37,534 nt of DNA from Sedimentisphaerales bacterium (GTDB lineage: Bacteria > Planctomycetota > Phycisphaerae > Sedimentisphaerales > Anaerobacaceae). Of this stretch, positions 15,947-23,188 are shown piece after piece. The notes below the pieces were generated by a model, which had not been told where the DNA came from, ran no database searches, and saw only the letters and a list, made by a program, of their open reading frames with translations. Made by a program: the position numbers and the translations under genes. The stretch is from the NCBI GenBank assembly GCA_016933295.1, contig JAFGBG010000082.1, positions 1 to 37,534 of the forward strand, given 5' to 3'. How positions within the stretch are numbered: position 1 is the stretch's first letter; each line of letters starts with the position of its first letter.

Positions 15947-16624
15947 GTGGTAAACAAAGACAGGTATTATCAATTTTCGTTTAAAACTCTGCTGTTTTAT
16001 GCTCTTTTTTTAATTTTAAGCGGTTGTAATAGTCCCGAGGAACCAATGCCGGAGATCGTTTTCAGTCCCGGCAACGAACACATATTAGCCCCTCCTATCA
16101 TTGAGCATCCGAGAACATCTAACGATGATTCCTACGATAATGATGTTCCGAGGACATGGTATCCTCCATCCGGTGCGGAGAAGCAATGGACGGCGATAAT
16201 TGTTCATCATTCGGCGACCGAAAAAGGAAATGCCGCAATATTTAACAAATGGCACATAGAGCAACACGGCTGGGATGGAGTCGGTTATGACTTTGTTATC
16301 GGCAACGGCACCGATAGCGGCGATGGTCAGGTCGAGGTTACATTCCGATGGAGACAGCAAATCACCGGTGCTCACTGTAAAACCCCCGATAACTGGGCCA
16401 ATGAAGATGGAATAGGAATTTGCCTTGTGGGTAACTTCAATAATTACAGGCCCACTGAACGCCAGATGCAATCGCTTGTGAATCTGACTCGTTTTCTGAA
16501 AAAACGTTATGGAATTTCAAATAGCCGTATCTACGGACACGGCACTACTCCCGGTGCCAATGTGACCGACTGTCCCGGGAGCATGTTCCCGATTGCAAGA
16601 TTCAAATCGATGGTCGGCTCCTGA
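15947..16624 (+). CDS. PGRP-type N-acetylmuramoyl-L-alanine amidase, lipoprotein
   Basis: A secreted zinc amidase of the Amidase_2/peptidoglycan-recognition fold, cutting the bond between muramic acid and the stem peptide. From the GTG at 15947 (AAGGA eight to nine bases upstream) it has 225 residues and a signal ending LILSGC, lipidated at Cys27. An ATG at 15911 would add twelve residues and has no ribosome binding site. Zinc ligands fit: His in AIIVHHSAT (87-88), His198 in YGHGTTPG and Cys209 in TDCPG; the catalytic Tyr is Tyr114 in GVGYDF. A Pro/Asp-rich linker of about 50 residues joins lipid anchor and domain. It follows the RsbW-type kinase closely, so it may be controlled with that module. 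Planctomycetes have thin peptidoglycan, which makes this substrate plausible. Confidence 0.88.
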   Translation: MVNKDRYYQFSFKTLLFYALFLILSGCNSPEEPMPEIVFSPGNEHILAPPIIEHPRTSNDDSYDNDVPRTWYPPSGAEKQWTAIIVHHSATEKGNAAIFNKWHIEQHGWDGVGYDFVIGNGTDSGDGQVEVTFRWRQQITGAHCKTPDNWANEDGIGICLVGNFNNYRPTERQMQSLVNLTRFLKKRYGISNSRIYGHGTTPGANVTDCPGSMFPIARFKSMVGS

Positions 16625-16806
16625 ATTTTATCGATTCATAAATAATTAGCGGCGGGATAAGTCCGATAAATCCGGTTGCAAACTTATTTATCCTCATTTT
16701 CGAGCCAAATCAGGCTATAACTTCTCGGTAAGAAAAGTCTCCCTGTTATTATACCGAAGTTTTGTTACCAATATTTTTATAGAAATTTTCAAAGGGAGTC
16801 TGATTT

Positions 16807-17277
16807 ATGGATATGTACGAGTCACTGTTATCGCCGGCGTTTGTATTGAACGAACAAGTTGCAAGACAGCTTTATGAAGTTTTACCGGAGCAGGGCCTTA
16901 CAATCTTAATCATGGACAAAAAAGGCAATATATGGCCAAGTGATTCTGAAGAATTTGCTAAGTTTAATATTAACGGGGTGGATTTAAAAGAGCTACGTGA
17001 CAAAATTGACGACGGTGTCGAGCCTGTTATCACTCAGATCGATGATTGTAGTATTATCGCCTCGCAGTTGGCTACTGAGCGTAGTAATTGCGGGTACATA
17101 ATTATCATCCTGCCGCAGTACAGCCCCGAATCGACTTTAATAAATATCACATTAATTGAGACGTTACTCAATCAATTCAATCTGATAGCTAATCTTCTCG
17201 AAAAGAACAACCTCCTTTATGAAGCTCAGATACAGAAATATCGCGATCGAATCCACAGCGAAATCACCTTAAATTGA
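16807..17277 (+). CDS. unknown 156-aa protein, possibly a single-domain sensor
   Basis: Not recognised with confidence. GGGAG lies eight bases before the ATG. The chain alternates strands and helices: a helical start (NEQVARQLYEVLPEQ), strands LTILIMDKKGNIWPSD and GYIIIILPQYSPES, and a long C-terminal amphipathic helix (about residues 110-150, NITLIETLLNQFNLIANLLEK then NNLLYEAQIQKY). This order resembles a small GAF/PAS-like sensory domain with a dimerising helix but no output domain. It is soluble, acidic, and has no signal peptide. It lies between the amidase and the GH10-like gene and might report to the partner-switch pair upstream; that is inference only. Confidence 0.6.
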   Translation: MDMYESLLSPAFVLNEQVARQLYEVLPEQGLTILIMDKKGNIWPSDSEEFAKFNINGVDLKELRDKIDDGVEPVITQIDDCSIIASQLATERSNCGYIIIILPQYSPESTLINITLIETLLNQFNLIANLLEKNNLLYEAQIQKYRDRIHSEITLN

Positions 17278-17353
17278 GTTTCTATTTACTGACATTCCAA
17301 TAAAAGCCGAAATCAGCCAAAGCGGCTAAAATTGACTTTCAACAAAGTTTGAA

Positions 17354-17381
17354 TTGCCTTCAGGGATATAATTATTATAAT
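17354..17381 (+). promoter_or_regulatory. possible promoter for the GH10-like gene
   Basis: Two perfect TATAAT boxes occur at 17367-17372 and 17376-17381. The second has TTGCCT 16 bp upstream (17354-17359). The leader to the GTG at 17527 would be about 140 nt. Confidence 0.35.
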
Positions 17382-17526
17382 GAAAAGGCAGTTATGGAGT
17401 ATAGCGGAATAAAATGATATTCCAGCTTTTTCTCCTGAGTAGATGGCGATTTTGTACGAAAATTGCCGCATGATAAGTCATATGACAGGAAAATAAACGA
17501 TATAAGCTATTCATCAAGGGAATAAA

Positions 17527-19002
17527 GTGAAATTCCAGGTTTTCAAGAACGGCCGTATTGTTGATAACTTTACTCTATGCGGGGCGTATCTATTCGGCGG
17601 AGATGGAATCTGCATTCGGCGGGCGCAGGTTGAATTCAAGGATGGATGTATCCACTGCCACAAGTCGAATCTCGTAACGGCGGGGCTGGCACTGCTGTGG
17701 CCGATAGATGGATTCGGTCAGGTACTTTTGCCAACGACATGTTTACCCGAGCGTGAAAAACCATATATCTTAAACGTCGAATTAGCACGTGCCAAACTTA
17801 TGCAAATAGTTAATAAACGGGAGGATTGGTCATTTTTCAACAATGTCCACGGGCTGGCGGAATCTTCAGAAGAAGCTCAGGATTTATTTATCCGCGCGAT
17901 TCAAAACATCGCCGAGCCGTCTCTGGCTTCGAAACTGGCGGACGAATCGCTAAATAAAGCTATCGTTATCGCCGAAAAGCTGGCAATCAAACAGGCGGAA
18001 TCCCTCTTTCAGACCAGAAGTAAAAGCCACGGTTTCGGACGAGGCTGCTTCGGATGTCGAGTAGATCCCCTCGAAATTGATAATCCTATTTATGTCGAGA
18101 GGCTGCTGGAACTGTTCGGATCAGCCACAATCCCGATTGAATGGTCGAAAATAGAAGCCGATAAAGGCAATTATGATTTTTCAACTATCGATGCCTGCAT
18201 CGAAATGCTCGGCAATAAAAAGCTGGCTCTCACTGCGGGGCCGCTGCTTTGTTTTTCAAAAAAATATTTACCTAAATGGATGATTCAGAGCAAGGCCGGA
18301 TTCGAAAAGATACGTGAGACTGCATACCAGTTTGTATCCGAGGTGGTTTCCAGATACAGCGGAGCCGTCCGCGCCTGGTATGCGGTTAGCGGCTTAAATG
18401 CGTTTAATCATTTCGGATTCAGATTCGAGCAAATTCTCGAAATGACCCGAGCGGCGAATATGGCCGTGAAGCAGGCAAGTGACAAGGCTATTAAGATCAT
18501 AGAGGTGAGCAATCCCTGGGGCGAATATTATGCGACTACACCCAATAGTATTCCCCCGTTGGTATATATGGATATGGTTGTGCAAAGCGGCATTAATTTC
18601 GACGCTTTCGGACTGCCGATGCAGTTCGGTAGTAATCAATCCGGGATGCATATCAGAGATATGATGCAAATATCGGCGATTCTTGATTCATTTGCGCCAA
18701 TAGCCAAGCCTTTATATATGACCAACGTGGAGGTACCGAGCCAAAGCAGCAACGGCCAACAGGATAAGGGGCTCGGCGGTATATGGCACGAGGAATGGAA
18801 CCAGTCGTGTCAGGCAAAATGGATTGAGCAGTTTTATAAGATTGCGATGAGCAAGACATTTGTGAATTCCGTCACTTATTCGAACCTTATTGATACGGAC
18901 GACAGCACAATAGGCTGTAGCGGACTTTTGACCGACCAGCTCGAGCCGAAGGAATCCTTTATAGCTCTAAAAAAAATTCACGATGGTATTTTTAAACGAT
19001 AA
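17527..19002 (+). CDS. GH10-like TIM-barrel protein lacking the expected catalytic glutamates
   Basis: A 491-residue protein starting at GTG with AAGGGA before it and no signal peptide. Residues 1-150 are a beta-rich domain plus helices of unknown type; from about 170 the chain follows glycoside hydrolase family 10 (xylanase): PIEWSKIEADKGNYDFSTID matches the family's FNxxxPEN.MKWexxxp.rG.ynF region. At the acid/base site, where xylanases have W-D-V-V-N-E, it reads WYAVSG (284-289), so Gly289 replaces Glu. At the nucleophile site, where T-E-L-D is usual, it reads TNVEV (399-403), with Asn400 at the Glu position and Glu402 two residues on. This is either a non-hydrolytic carbohydrate-binding relative or an enzyme with other chemistry. 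Cytosolic location would also be unusual for a xylanase. Confidence 0.75.
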   Translation: MKFQVFKNGRIVDNFTLCGAYLFGGDGICIRRAQVEFKDGCIHCHKSNLVTAGLALLWPIDGFGQVLLPTTCLPEREKPYILNVELARAKLMQIVNKREDWSFFNNVHGLAESSEEAQDLFIRAIQNIAEPSLASKLADESLNKAIVIAEKLAIKQAESLFQTRSKSHGFGRGCFGCRVDPLEIDNPIYVERLLELFGSATIPIEWSKIEADKGNYDFSTIDACIEMLGNKKLALTAGPLLCFSKKYLPKWMIQSKAGFEKIRETAYQFVSEVVSRYSGAVRAWYAVSGLNAFNHFGFRFEQILEMTRAANMAVKQASDKAIKIIEVSNPWGEYYATTPNSIPPLVYMDMVVQSGINFDAFGLPMQFGSNQSGMHIRDMMQISAILDSFAPIAKPLYMTNVEVPSQSSNGQQDKGLGGIWHEEWNQSCQAKWIEQFYKIAMSKTFVNSVTYSNLIDTDDSTIGCSGLLTDQLEPKESFIALKKIHDGIFKR

Positions 19003-19045
19003 ATTAATGATTAACCGCAGGCTTTAAGGAATAAAGCGATACTAT

Positions 19046-19402
19046 ATGAATGAATTCGGCCGGAACAAGATTCAATCATTTGCTTTTATTATAAGCGTAT
19101 TAATAGCCTTCGGCTTATCCTGTTGTTTCGTCTGGCATTTGACAGGTCTCGAACGTGCCGTTAATGCAAATGAAATCTTGTTGGACAGTAAAATAAATCC
19201 GAATCATGCTCCTTTGGCAAGTATGGCAAGATTGCCCGGCATAGGTCCGGCACGTGCCGAGGCAATAATAACCTATCGGGAAAATTATCGTATAAAAAAC
19301 GGAAATGACAGGCCGTTCCGGAATCTCGACGATCTGCAGAAGGTGAACGGAATAGGTACTAAAATCGCGCAAAACATGAGCAACTGGTTGAAATTTGAAT
19401 AA
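19046..19402 (+). CDS. ComEA-like helix-hairpin-helix protein
   Basis: A 118-residue protein with one N-terminal membrane helix (about 11-33) and a C-terminal double helix-hairpin-helix: INPNHAPLASMARLPGIGPARAEAI and, after a short spacer, FRNLDDLQKVNGIGTKIAQNM. The GIG turns are the DNA-contacting motifs. In ComEA this layout binds DNA outside the membrane during transformation; many planctomycetes have such short relatives without other competence genes nearby, and the same is true here. The ribosome binding site (AAGGA) is far from the ATG at 19046. It begins a four-gene run with short gaps (17, 13 and 17 bp) that ends with the methyltransferase. Confidence 0.82.
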   Translation: MNEFGRNKIQSFAFIISVLIAFGLSCCFVWHLTGLERAVNANEILLDSKINPNHAPLASMARLPGIGPARAEAIITYRENYRIKNGNDRPFRNLDDLQKVNGIGTKIAQNMSNWLKFE

Positions 19403-19419
19403 AGTAGAGTAACTAAGAT

Positions 19420-19908
19420 ATGGGCGAATGGGAAATAAATAAACCGATCGGGCAATGTTCCGGAAGCGGCAAAACAATCGAATACGGTGAAGAATATTTC
19501 GGCGCTTTAGTGGAAACTGAAGAAGGCCTGCAGCGACGGGATTTTTCCGCCGAATACTGGCAGAGCGAAAAACCTGATGTGTTCTGCTTCTGGAAAACAA
19601 AACTGCCGAATCCGGACCAGAAGAAACAGATATTCGTCGATGACGATATGTTAATGGCCTTTTTTGAAAGGCTTGAAAAAGAAACCGAGCAGGAGAAAAT
19701 AAATTTCCGTTTCGTTCTGGCGCTGATACTTATGAGAAAAAGACACCTCAAGTACGATCAGACCAGGAACGACAGCGGCAATGAAATATGGCAACTGAGA
19801 GTGGTTGGTGATAAACAAATCGTGGAAGTAGTTAATCCCCACCTCGGCGAAGAGCAAATCGAGCTGCTTACATCGCAAATAGGTCAAATATTGCAATCGG
19901 ATTTATAA
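19420..19908 (+). CDS. conserved planctomycete protein, unknown function
   Basis: A 162-residue soluble protein I recognise only as a type conserved in planctomycetes, always of unknown role. Visible features: an N-terminal CSGSGKTIEYGEEYFGAL segment (a small Cys-containing turn as in a zinc-knuckle-like domain), then FCFWKTKLPNPDQKKQIFVDDD, and the highly conserved-looking helix NFRFVLALILMRKRHLKYD. No catalytic motif or membrane segment. It is translated 17 bp after the ComEA-like gene and 13 bp before a lipoprotein gene, the usual neighbour of this protein in my memory, so the two probably act together. Confidence 0.75.
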   Translation: MGEWEINKPIGQCSGSGKTIEYGEEYFGALVETEEGLQRRDFSAEYWQSEKPDVFCFWKTKLPNPDQKKQIFVDDDMLMAFFERLEKETEQEKINFRFVLALILMRKRHLKYDQTRNDSGNEIWQLRVVGDKQIVEVVNPHLGEEQIELLTSQIGQILQSDL

Positions 19909-19921
19909 ACACGGAGCTTAA

Positions 19922-20773
19922 ATGAAAAAAGCGAGATATTTCACCGCGTGTGTTACCGTATTACTGGTTCTTGCCGGATGCGGTCCTGGTATACGAAAAC
20001 CGCTGAAAATATGTCCCGGCAAAAATTCCGTTGCCGAAGCCCTTATGGCTCTGCAATCTCAATCTCAAAATATGGTGCCACTCTATGCCAGAGGAAAATC
20101 TCGCCTGCAATATTACGACGAGAAGGGAAAAAAACGCAAGGAAAACCTCGACGTTGTCAAAATACTCGTGAAATCCCCGGAGGAAATTTATCTTCAGGGC
20201 GATAAGTCTGTTATCCCAAAAGCAGTCATACTCGGCGCGAACGAACGTGAGTTTTGGCTGGCGATAAAACCGGAAATCAGCTCTTACTGGTGGGGCCGGT
20301 GGTCCGACCTTGATTCCTCACAGAACCTTCTGATGAATCCGAAGACTTTAATCGAAGCCCTCGGGATTGCCGCAATCGATATGAATGCGGAGTGGTCTTT
20401 GTCGAACGATGGCCCTTTCGACATACTCACAAAACGAATCGACGGCATGATAACAAAAAAGATATATATTTACTGCTTTGATTATACAATCAGGAAAATC
20501 GAATATTTCGATCTGAATGGACAGATGCTGGCTTGTGCGGAACTCGATTCATACAAAGATGTAACCGATAATTTTTCGGTTCCGGGTTATATCAAAGTCA
20601 CTACATTCGGCGAACAGAAGGAAGATTCAATAATTATCACCTTTAATCTTGGCTCCATAAAACAGAAACAATTCAGCGAAAAACAGAACGAGTTTTTCGA
20701 AAGGTATCCGTCACGGAGCTATAAGAATCTTTACAGGCTTGAAAACGGAAACTGGATTGAGCTAAAACAATAA
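19922..20773 (+). CDS. lipoprotein, LolA/LppX-like fold possible
   Basis: A 283-residue lipoprotein: signal peptide with lipobox LAGC (Cys20), GGAG six bases before the ATG. The mature part alternates long strands, for example LYARGKSRLQYYDEKGKKRK, VVKILVKSPEEIYLQG and REFWLAIKPEISSYWWGRW, followed by MNPKTLIEALGI. This pattern recalls the half-barrel lipoprotein carriers (LolA/LolB/DUF4292 type) that bind lipid chains, but I see no decisive motif. It follows the conserved planctomycete gene and precedes the methyltransferase, all in one direction with short gaps. A role in moving envelope lipids or lipoproteins is an inference from fold resemblance. Confidence 0.7.
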   Translation: MKKARYFTACVTVLLVLAGCGPGIRKPLKICPGKNSVAEALMALQSQSQNMVPLYARGKSRLQYYDEKGKKRKENLDVVKILVKSPEEIYLQGDKSVIPKAVILGANEREFWLAIKPEISSYWWGRWSDLDSSQNLLMNPKTLIEALGIAAIDMNAEWSLSNDGPFDILTKRIDGMITKKIYIYCFDYTIRKIEYFDLNGQMLACAELDSYKDVTDNFSVPGYIKVTTFGEQKEDSIIITFNLGSIKQKQFSEKQNEFFERYPSRSYKNLYRLENGNWIELKQ

Positions 20774-20790
20774 AAAAACAAAGGAATCTT

Positions 20791-21696
20791 ATGCAGACAA
20801 AACTACGGGATAAAATCGGTCAGGGCGTTTTTATTTTAGACGGAGGTATGGGGACACAACTGATTGCCCGTGGCGTTAACGCCGGGACATGCAACGATTA
20901 TCTTAATATCGAAGCCCCTGATGTTATTTCCGAGATTCATCGTGCCTACCTGCAGGCCGGCAGTAATGCGGTGACAACCAACACTTTCGGCGCCAACGAA
21001 TTCGCACTGAAACGGCACGGACTTGCAGACGAAATCGAAATGATAAACAAAACCGGCGCCCAAATCGCCCGCCGGGCGGCCGGACAGGATAATTACGTGC
21101 TTGGAGATATCGGCCCGACCGGCGATTTTCTGGAGCCTTTGGGCGCTCTTAAACCGGCAGAGTGCAAGGATGTTTTCGCCCGACAGGCCGAAGCGCTTAT
21201 AGCGGGCGGCGCCGACGGTCTTATTATAGAGACGATGACCGCCATCGATGAGATAACAATCGCAATCGAAGCGGCTAAATCGGTCTGCGGCGATGTGCCC
21301 GTTTTTGCTTCCATGTCATTCGATAAAGCCGGCAATGACTTCAGGACCATGATGGGAGTCGATGTAAACACGATGGCTCAGAAGATTGTTCCGCTCGGCA
21401 TCGAAGCCATAGGCTTTAACTGCGGCACGGCTACCTTAGACGAATATATAGAACTGGCAAACAAACTTTTCTCGGCGGCCAAAAAAGTATCGGATGATGT
21501 TTTGGTTTTCGCTCAGCCCAACGCCGGCAAACCGGAGCTGATTGACGGCAAGGCCGTTTATAAAGTTTCGCCGGAAGATTTCGCCGCGGCGGCGGAAAAA
21601 ATATTTTCCATCGGCATTAATATAATAGGCGGTTGCTGCGGAACCGGCCCGGAACATATTGCCGCTTTCGCCGAAAAAATAAAGATATCACGCTAA
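20791..21696 (+). CDS. homocysteine S-methyltransferase family protein
   Basis: A 301-residue zinc methyltransferase domain of the homocysteine S-methyltransferase family (BHMT and the N-terminal module of cobalamin-dependent methionine synthase). ILDGGMGTQLIARG opens the barrel, TNTFGAN follows, and the zinc ligands are Cys211 in GFNCGTA and Cys282-283 in GGCCGTGPEH. It transfers a methyl group to homocysteine or a similar thiol to make methionine; the methyl donor is not evident since no cobalamin domain is attached. Length matches stand-alone members. AAAGGA precedes the ATG. It ends the short rightward run and converges with the Kdo transferase gene. Confidence 0.93.
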   Translation: MQTKLRDKIGQGVFILDGGMGTQLIARGVNAGTCNDYLNIEAPDVISEIHRAYLQAGSNAVTTNTFGANEFALKRHGLADEIEMINKTGAQIARRAAGQDNYVLGDIGPTGDFLEPLGALKPAECKDVFARQAEALIAGGADGLIIETMTAIDEITIAIEAAKSVCGDVPVFASMSFDKAGNDFRTMMGVDVNTMAQKIVPLGIEAIGFNCGTATLDEYIELANKLFSAAKKVSDDVLVFAQPNAGKPELIDGKAVYKVSPEDFAAAAEKIFSIGINIIGGCCGTGPEHIAAFAEKIKISR

Positions 21697-21733
21697 CAGT
21701 TTCGACCGAATAGAACTTATACACATACCTGTT

Positions 21734-23026
21734 TCATGCTGTGTTTAAGATTTTTGTGATTTGTTCGATGGTTTTTTGGGTTGCGCCCTGATTTTTACTG
21801 ATGACTTCCCGGCCGTTATTTGCGATTCGTTCGGCATATTCCGGCTCATTAAGGCATTTTTGCATTGCCGCAAGCAATTCTTTTTGGTCATGAACCATTA
21901 TCGCGCCATTATTTTCGACAAGCGCATCTACCGTCTGTTTGAAATTGAAGGCATGTGGGCCGAATATCGTGCATTTGCCTAACGCGGCGGCTTCCATCAT
22001 ATCCGAGCCACCCATCGGCACGAGCGACCTGCCGACGAATATTATCTTTGCCAGGCAGTAGAATTTTCGCAAATCCCCCATAGTATCGCCGAGAATGACC
22101 GGAGGTTTTTTAGAGTAGTTAATGTCAGTTCCTTTAATCTCGCTATATCGAACAAAGTCAAAGCCGGCATCGGCAATCAGTTGTGCAACTTCATTGAATC
22201 TTTCCGGCTTTCTGGGTACAATTACGACCCGAAGGTCTTTATGTTTTTTCTGCCGCTGCAGTTCAGTAAAGACCTCAAGAATGATTTTTTCCTCGCCCGG
22301 CCCTGTAGCGCCCGCAACCCATAACCTTTCATCGCCGATATTTATTTGTTCAGCGAGAGTATCCGTCCCTTCGACTTTGTCTGTAATTTGTGCCGTATCG
22401 TATTTGAGTGAGCCGGTAACAACGACACTATCCTGCCGGCCTCCGATTTCCTTAAAACGATTAGCATATTCTTGCGTTTGGGCAAGGATTAGACTGACTT
22501 TTCGGAAGGTTTTTTTAACAAAGGGCTTTATCAGGTTATATCTGGAAAAACTTCTTTCACTGATTCTGCCGTTCACTATTATAACCGGAACATTCGAACG
22601 CTGTGCCAGATCTACAAAATTAGGCCAGACTTCCAGCTCCATCAGCAGGCAAATCGCCGGGTTGAGCCTGGCAAATGCTCGGCGCATTACACAGGAAAAA
22701 TCGAAAGGAAAATAAAAAACCAAATGCTCTTTACTAAAAAGATTGTTCGCTCGGGCAAATCCGGTATCGGTAGTTGTGCTGACTACAATCTCGAATTCGT
22801 GAAATTTCTTTCTAAGCTCTGTTACAACAGTTTTTGCCGCATTAACCTCGCCGACACTGACGGCGTGAATCCAAATGCATTTTCGAGAGTTATCTTTTCG
22901 GTTGATTTTGCCGAAACGCTGCTCCCAGCCGGCTCGATAACGTTTGTGTCTGAGAGCACGATAAATTATTACGGGGCTGTAAGCCAGCCCGGCGAACAAA
23001 TATAAAAAATCCAGGACATATCTCAT
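21734..23026 (-). CDS. waaA: 3-deoxy-D-manno-octulosonic acid transferase
   Basis: A 430-residue Kdo transferase (KdtA/WaaA, GT30), which adds Kdo to lipid A precursor at the inner membrane. The ATG at 23026 (MRYVLDFLYLF) gives the usual N-terminal membrane helix; the frame extends only to a TTG further upstream. The catalytic base is Glu60 in IHAVSVGEVNAA. LLMELEVWPNF, VNGRISERSFSRY and the donor-site region GDTMGDLRKFYCLAKIIFVGRSL followed by GGSDMMEAAALG are classic. Its presence implies a lipopolysaccharide outer membrane. Other lipid A genes are not in the window. Confidence 0.96.
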   Translation of the reverse strand: MRYVLDFLYLFAGLAYSPVIIYRALRHKRYRAGWEQRFGKINRKDNSRKCIWIHAVSVGEVNAAKTVVTELRKKFHEFEIVVSTTTDTGFARANNLFSKEHLVFYFPFDFSCVMRRAFARLNPAICLLMELEVWPNFVDLAQRSNVPVIIVNGRISERSFSRYNLIKPFVKKTFRKVSLILAQTQEYANRFKEIGGRQDSVVVTGSLKYDTAQITDKVEGTDTLAEQINIGDERLWVAGATGPGEEKIILEVFTELQRQKKHKDLRVVIVPRKPERFNEVAQLIADAGFDFVRYSEIKGTDINYSKKPPVILGDTMGDLRKFYCLAKIIFVGRSLVPMGGSDMMEAAALGKCTIFGPHAFNFKQTVDALVENNGAIMVHDQKELLAAMQKCLNEPEYAERIANNGREVISKNQGATQKTIEQITKILNTA

Positions 23027-23188
23027 TCGGATATCCAAAAACGAGCAAAGATATTAAACAGCAGTCCAATGATATTTGCCAAACGTGAATATGTCAAACA
23101 ATTGCCGGATTGTTTAAAAAGGGATTTTTGCCGCCGAAACTGAAAAACCGACGGGCAAAATGATTAGCAGAATTATATTTTCAAGTCT

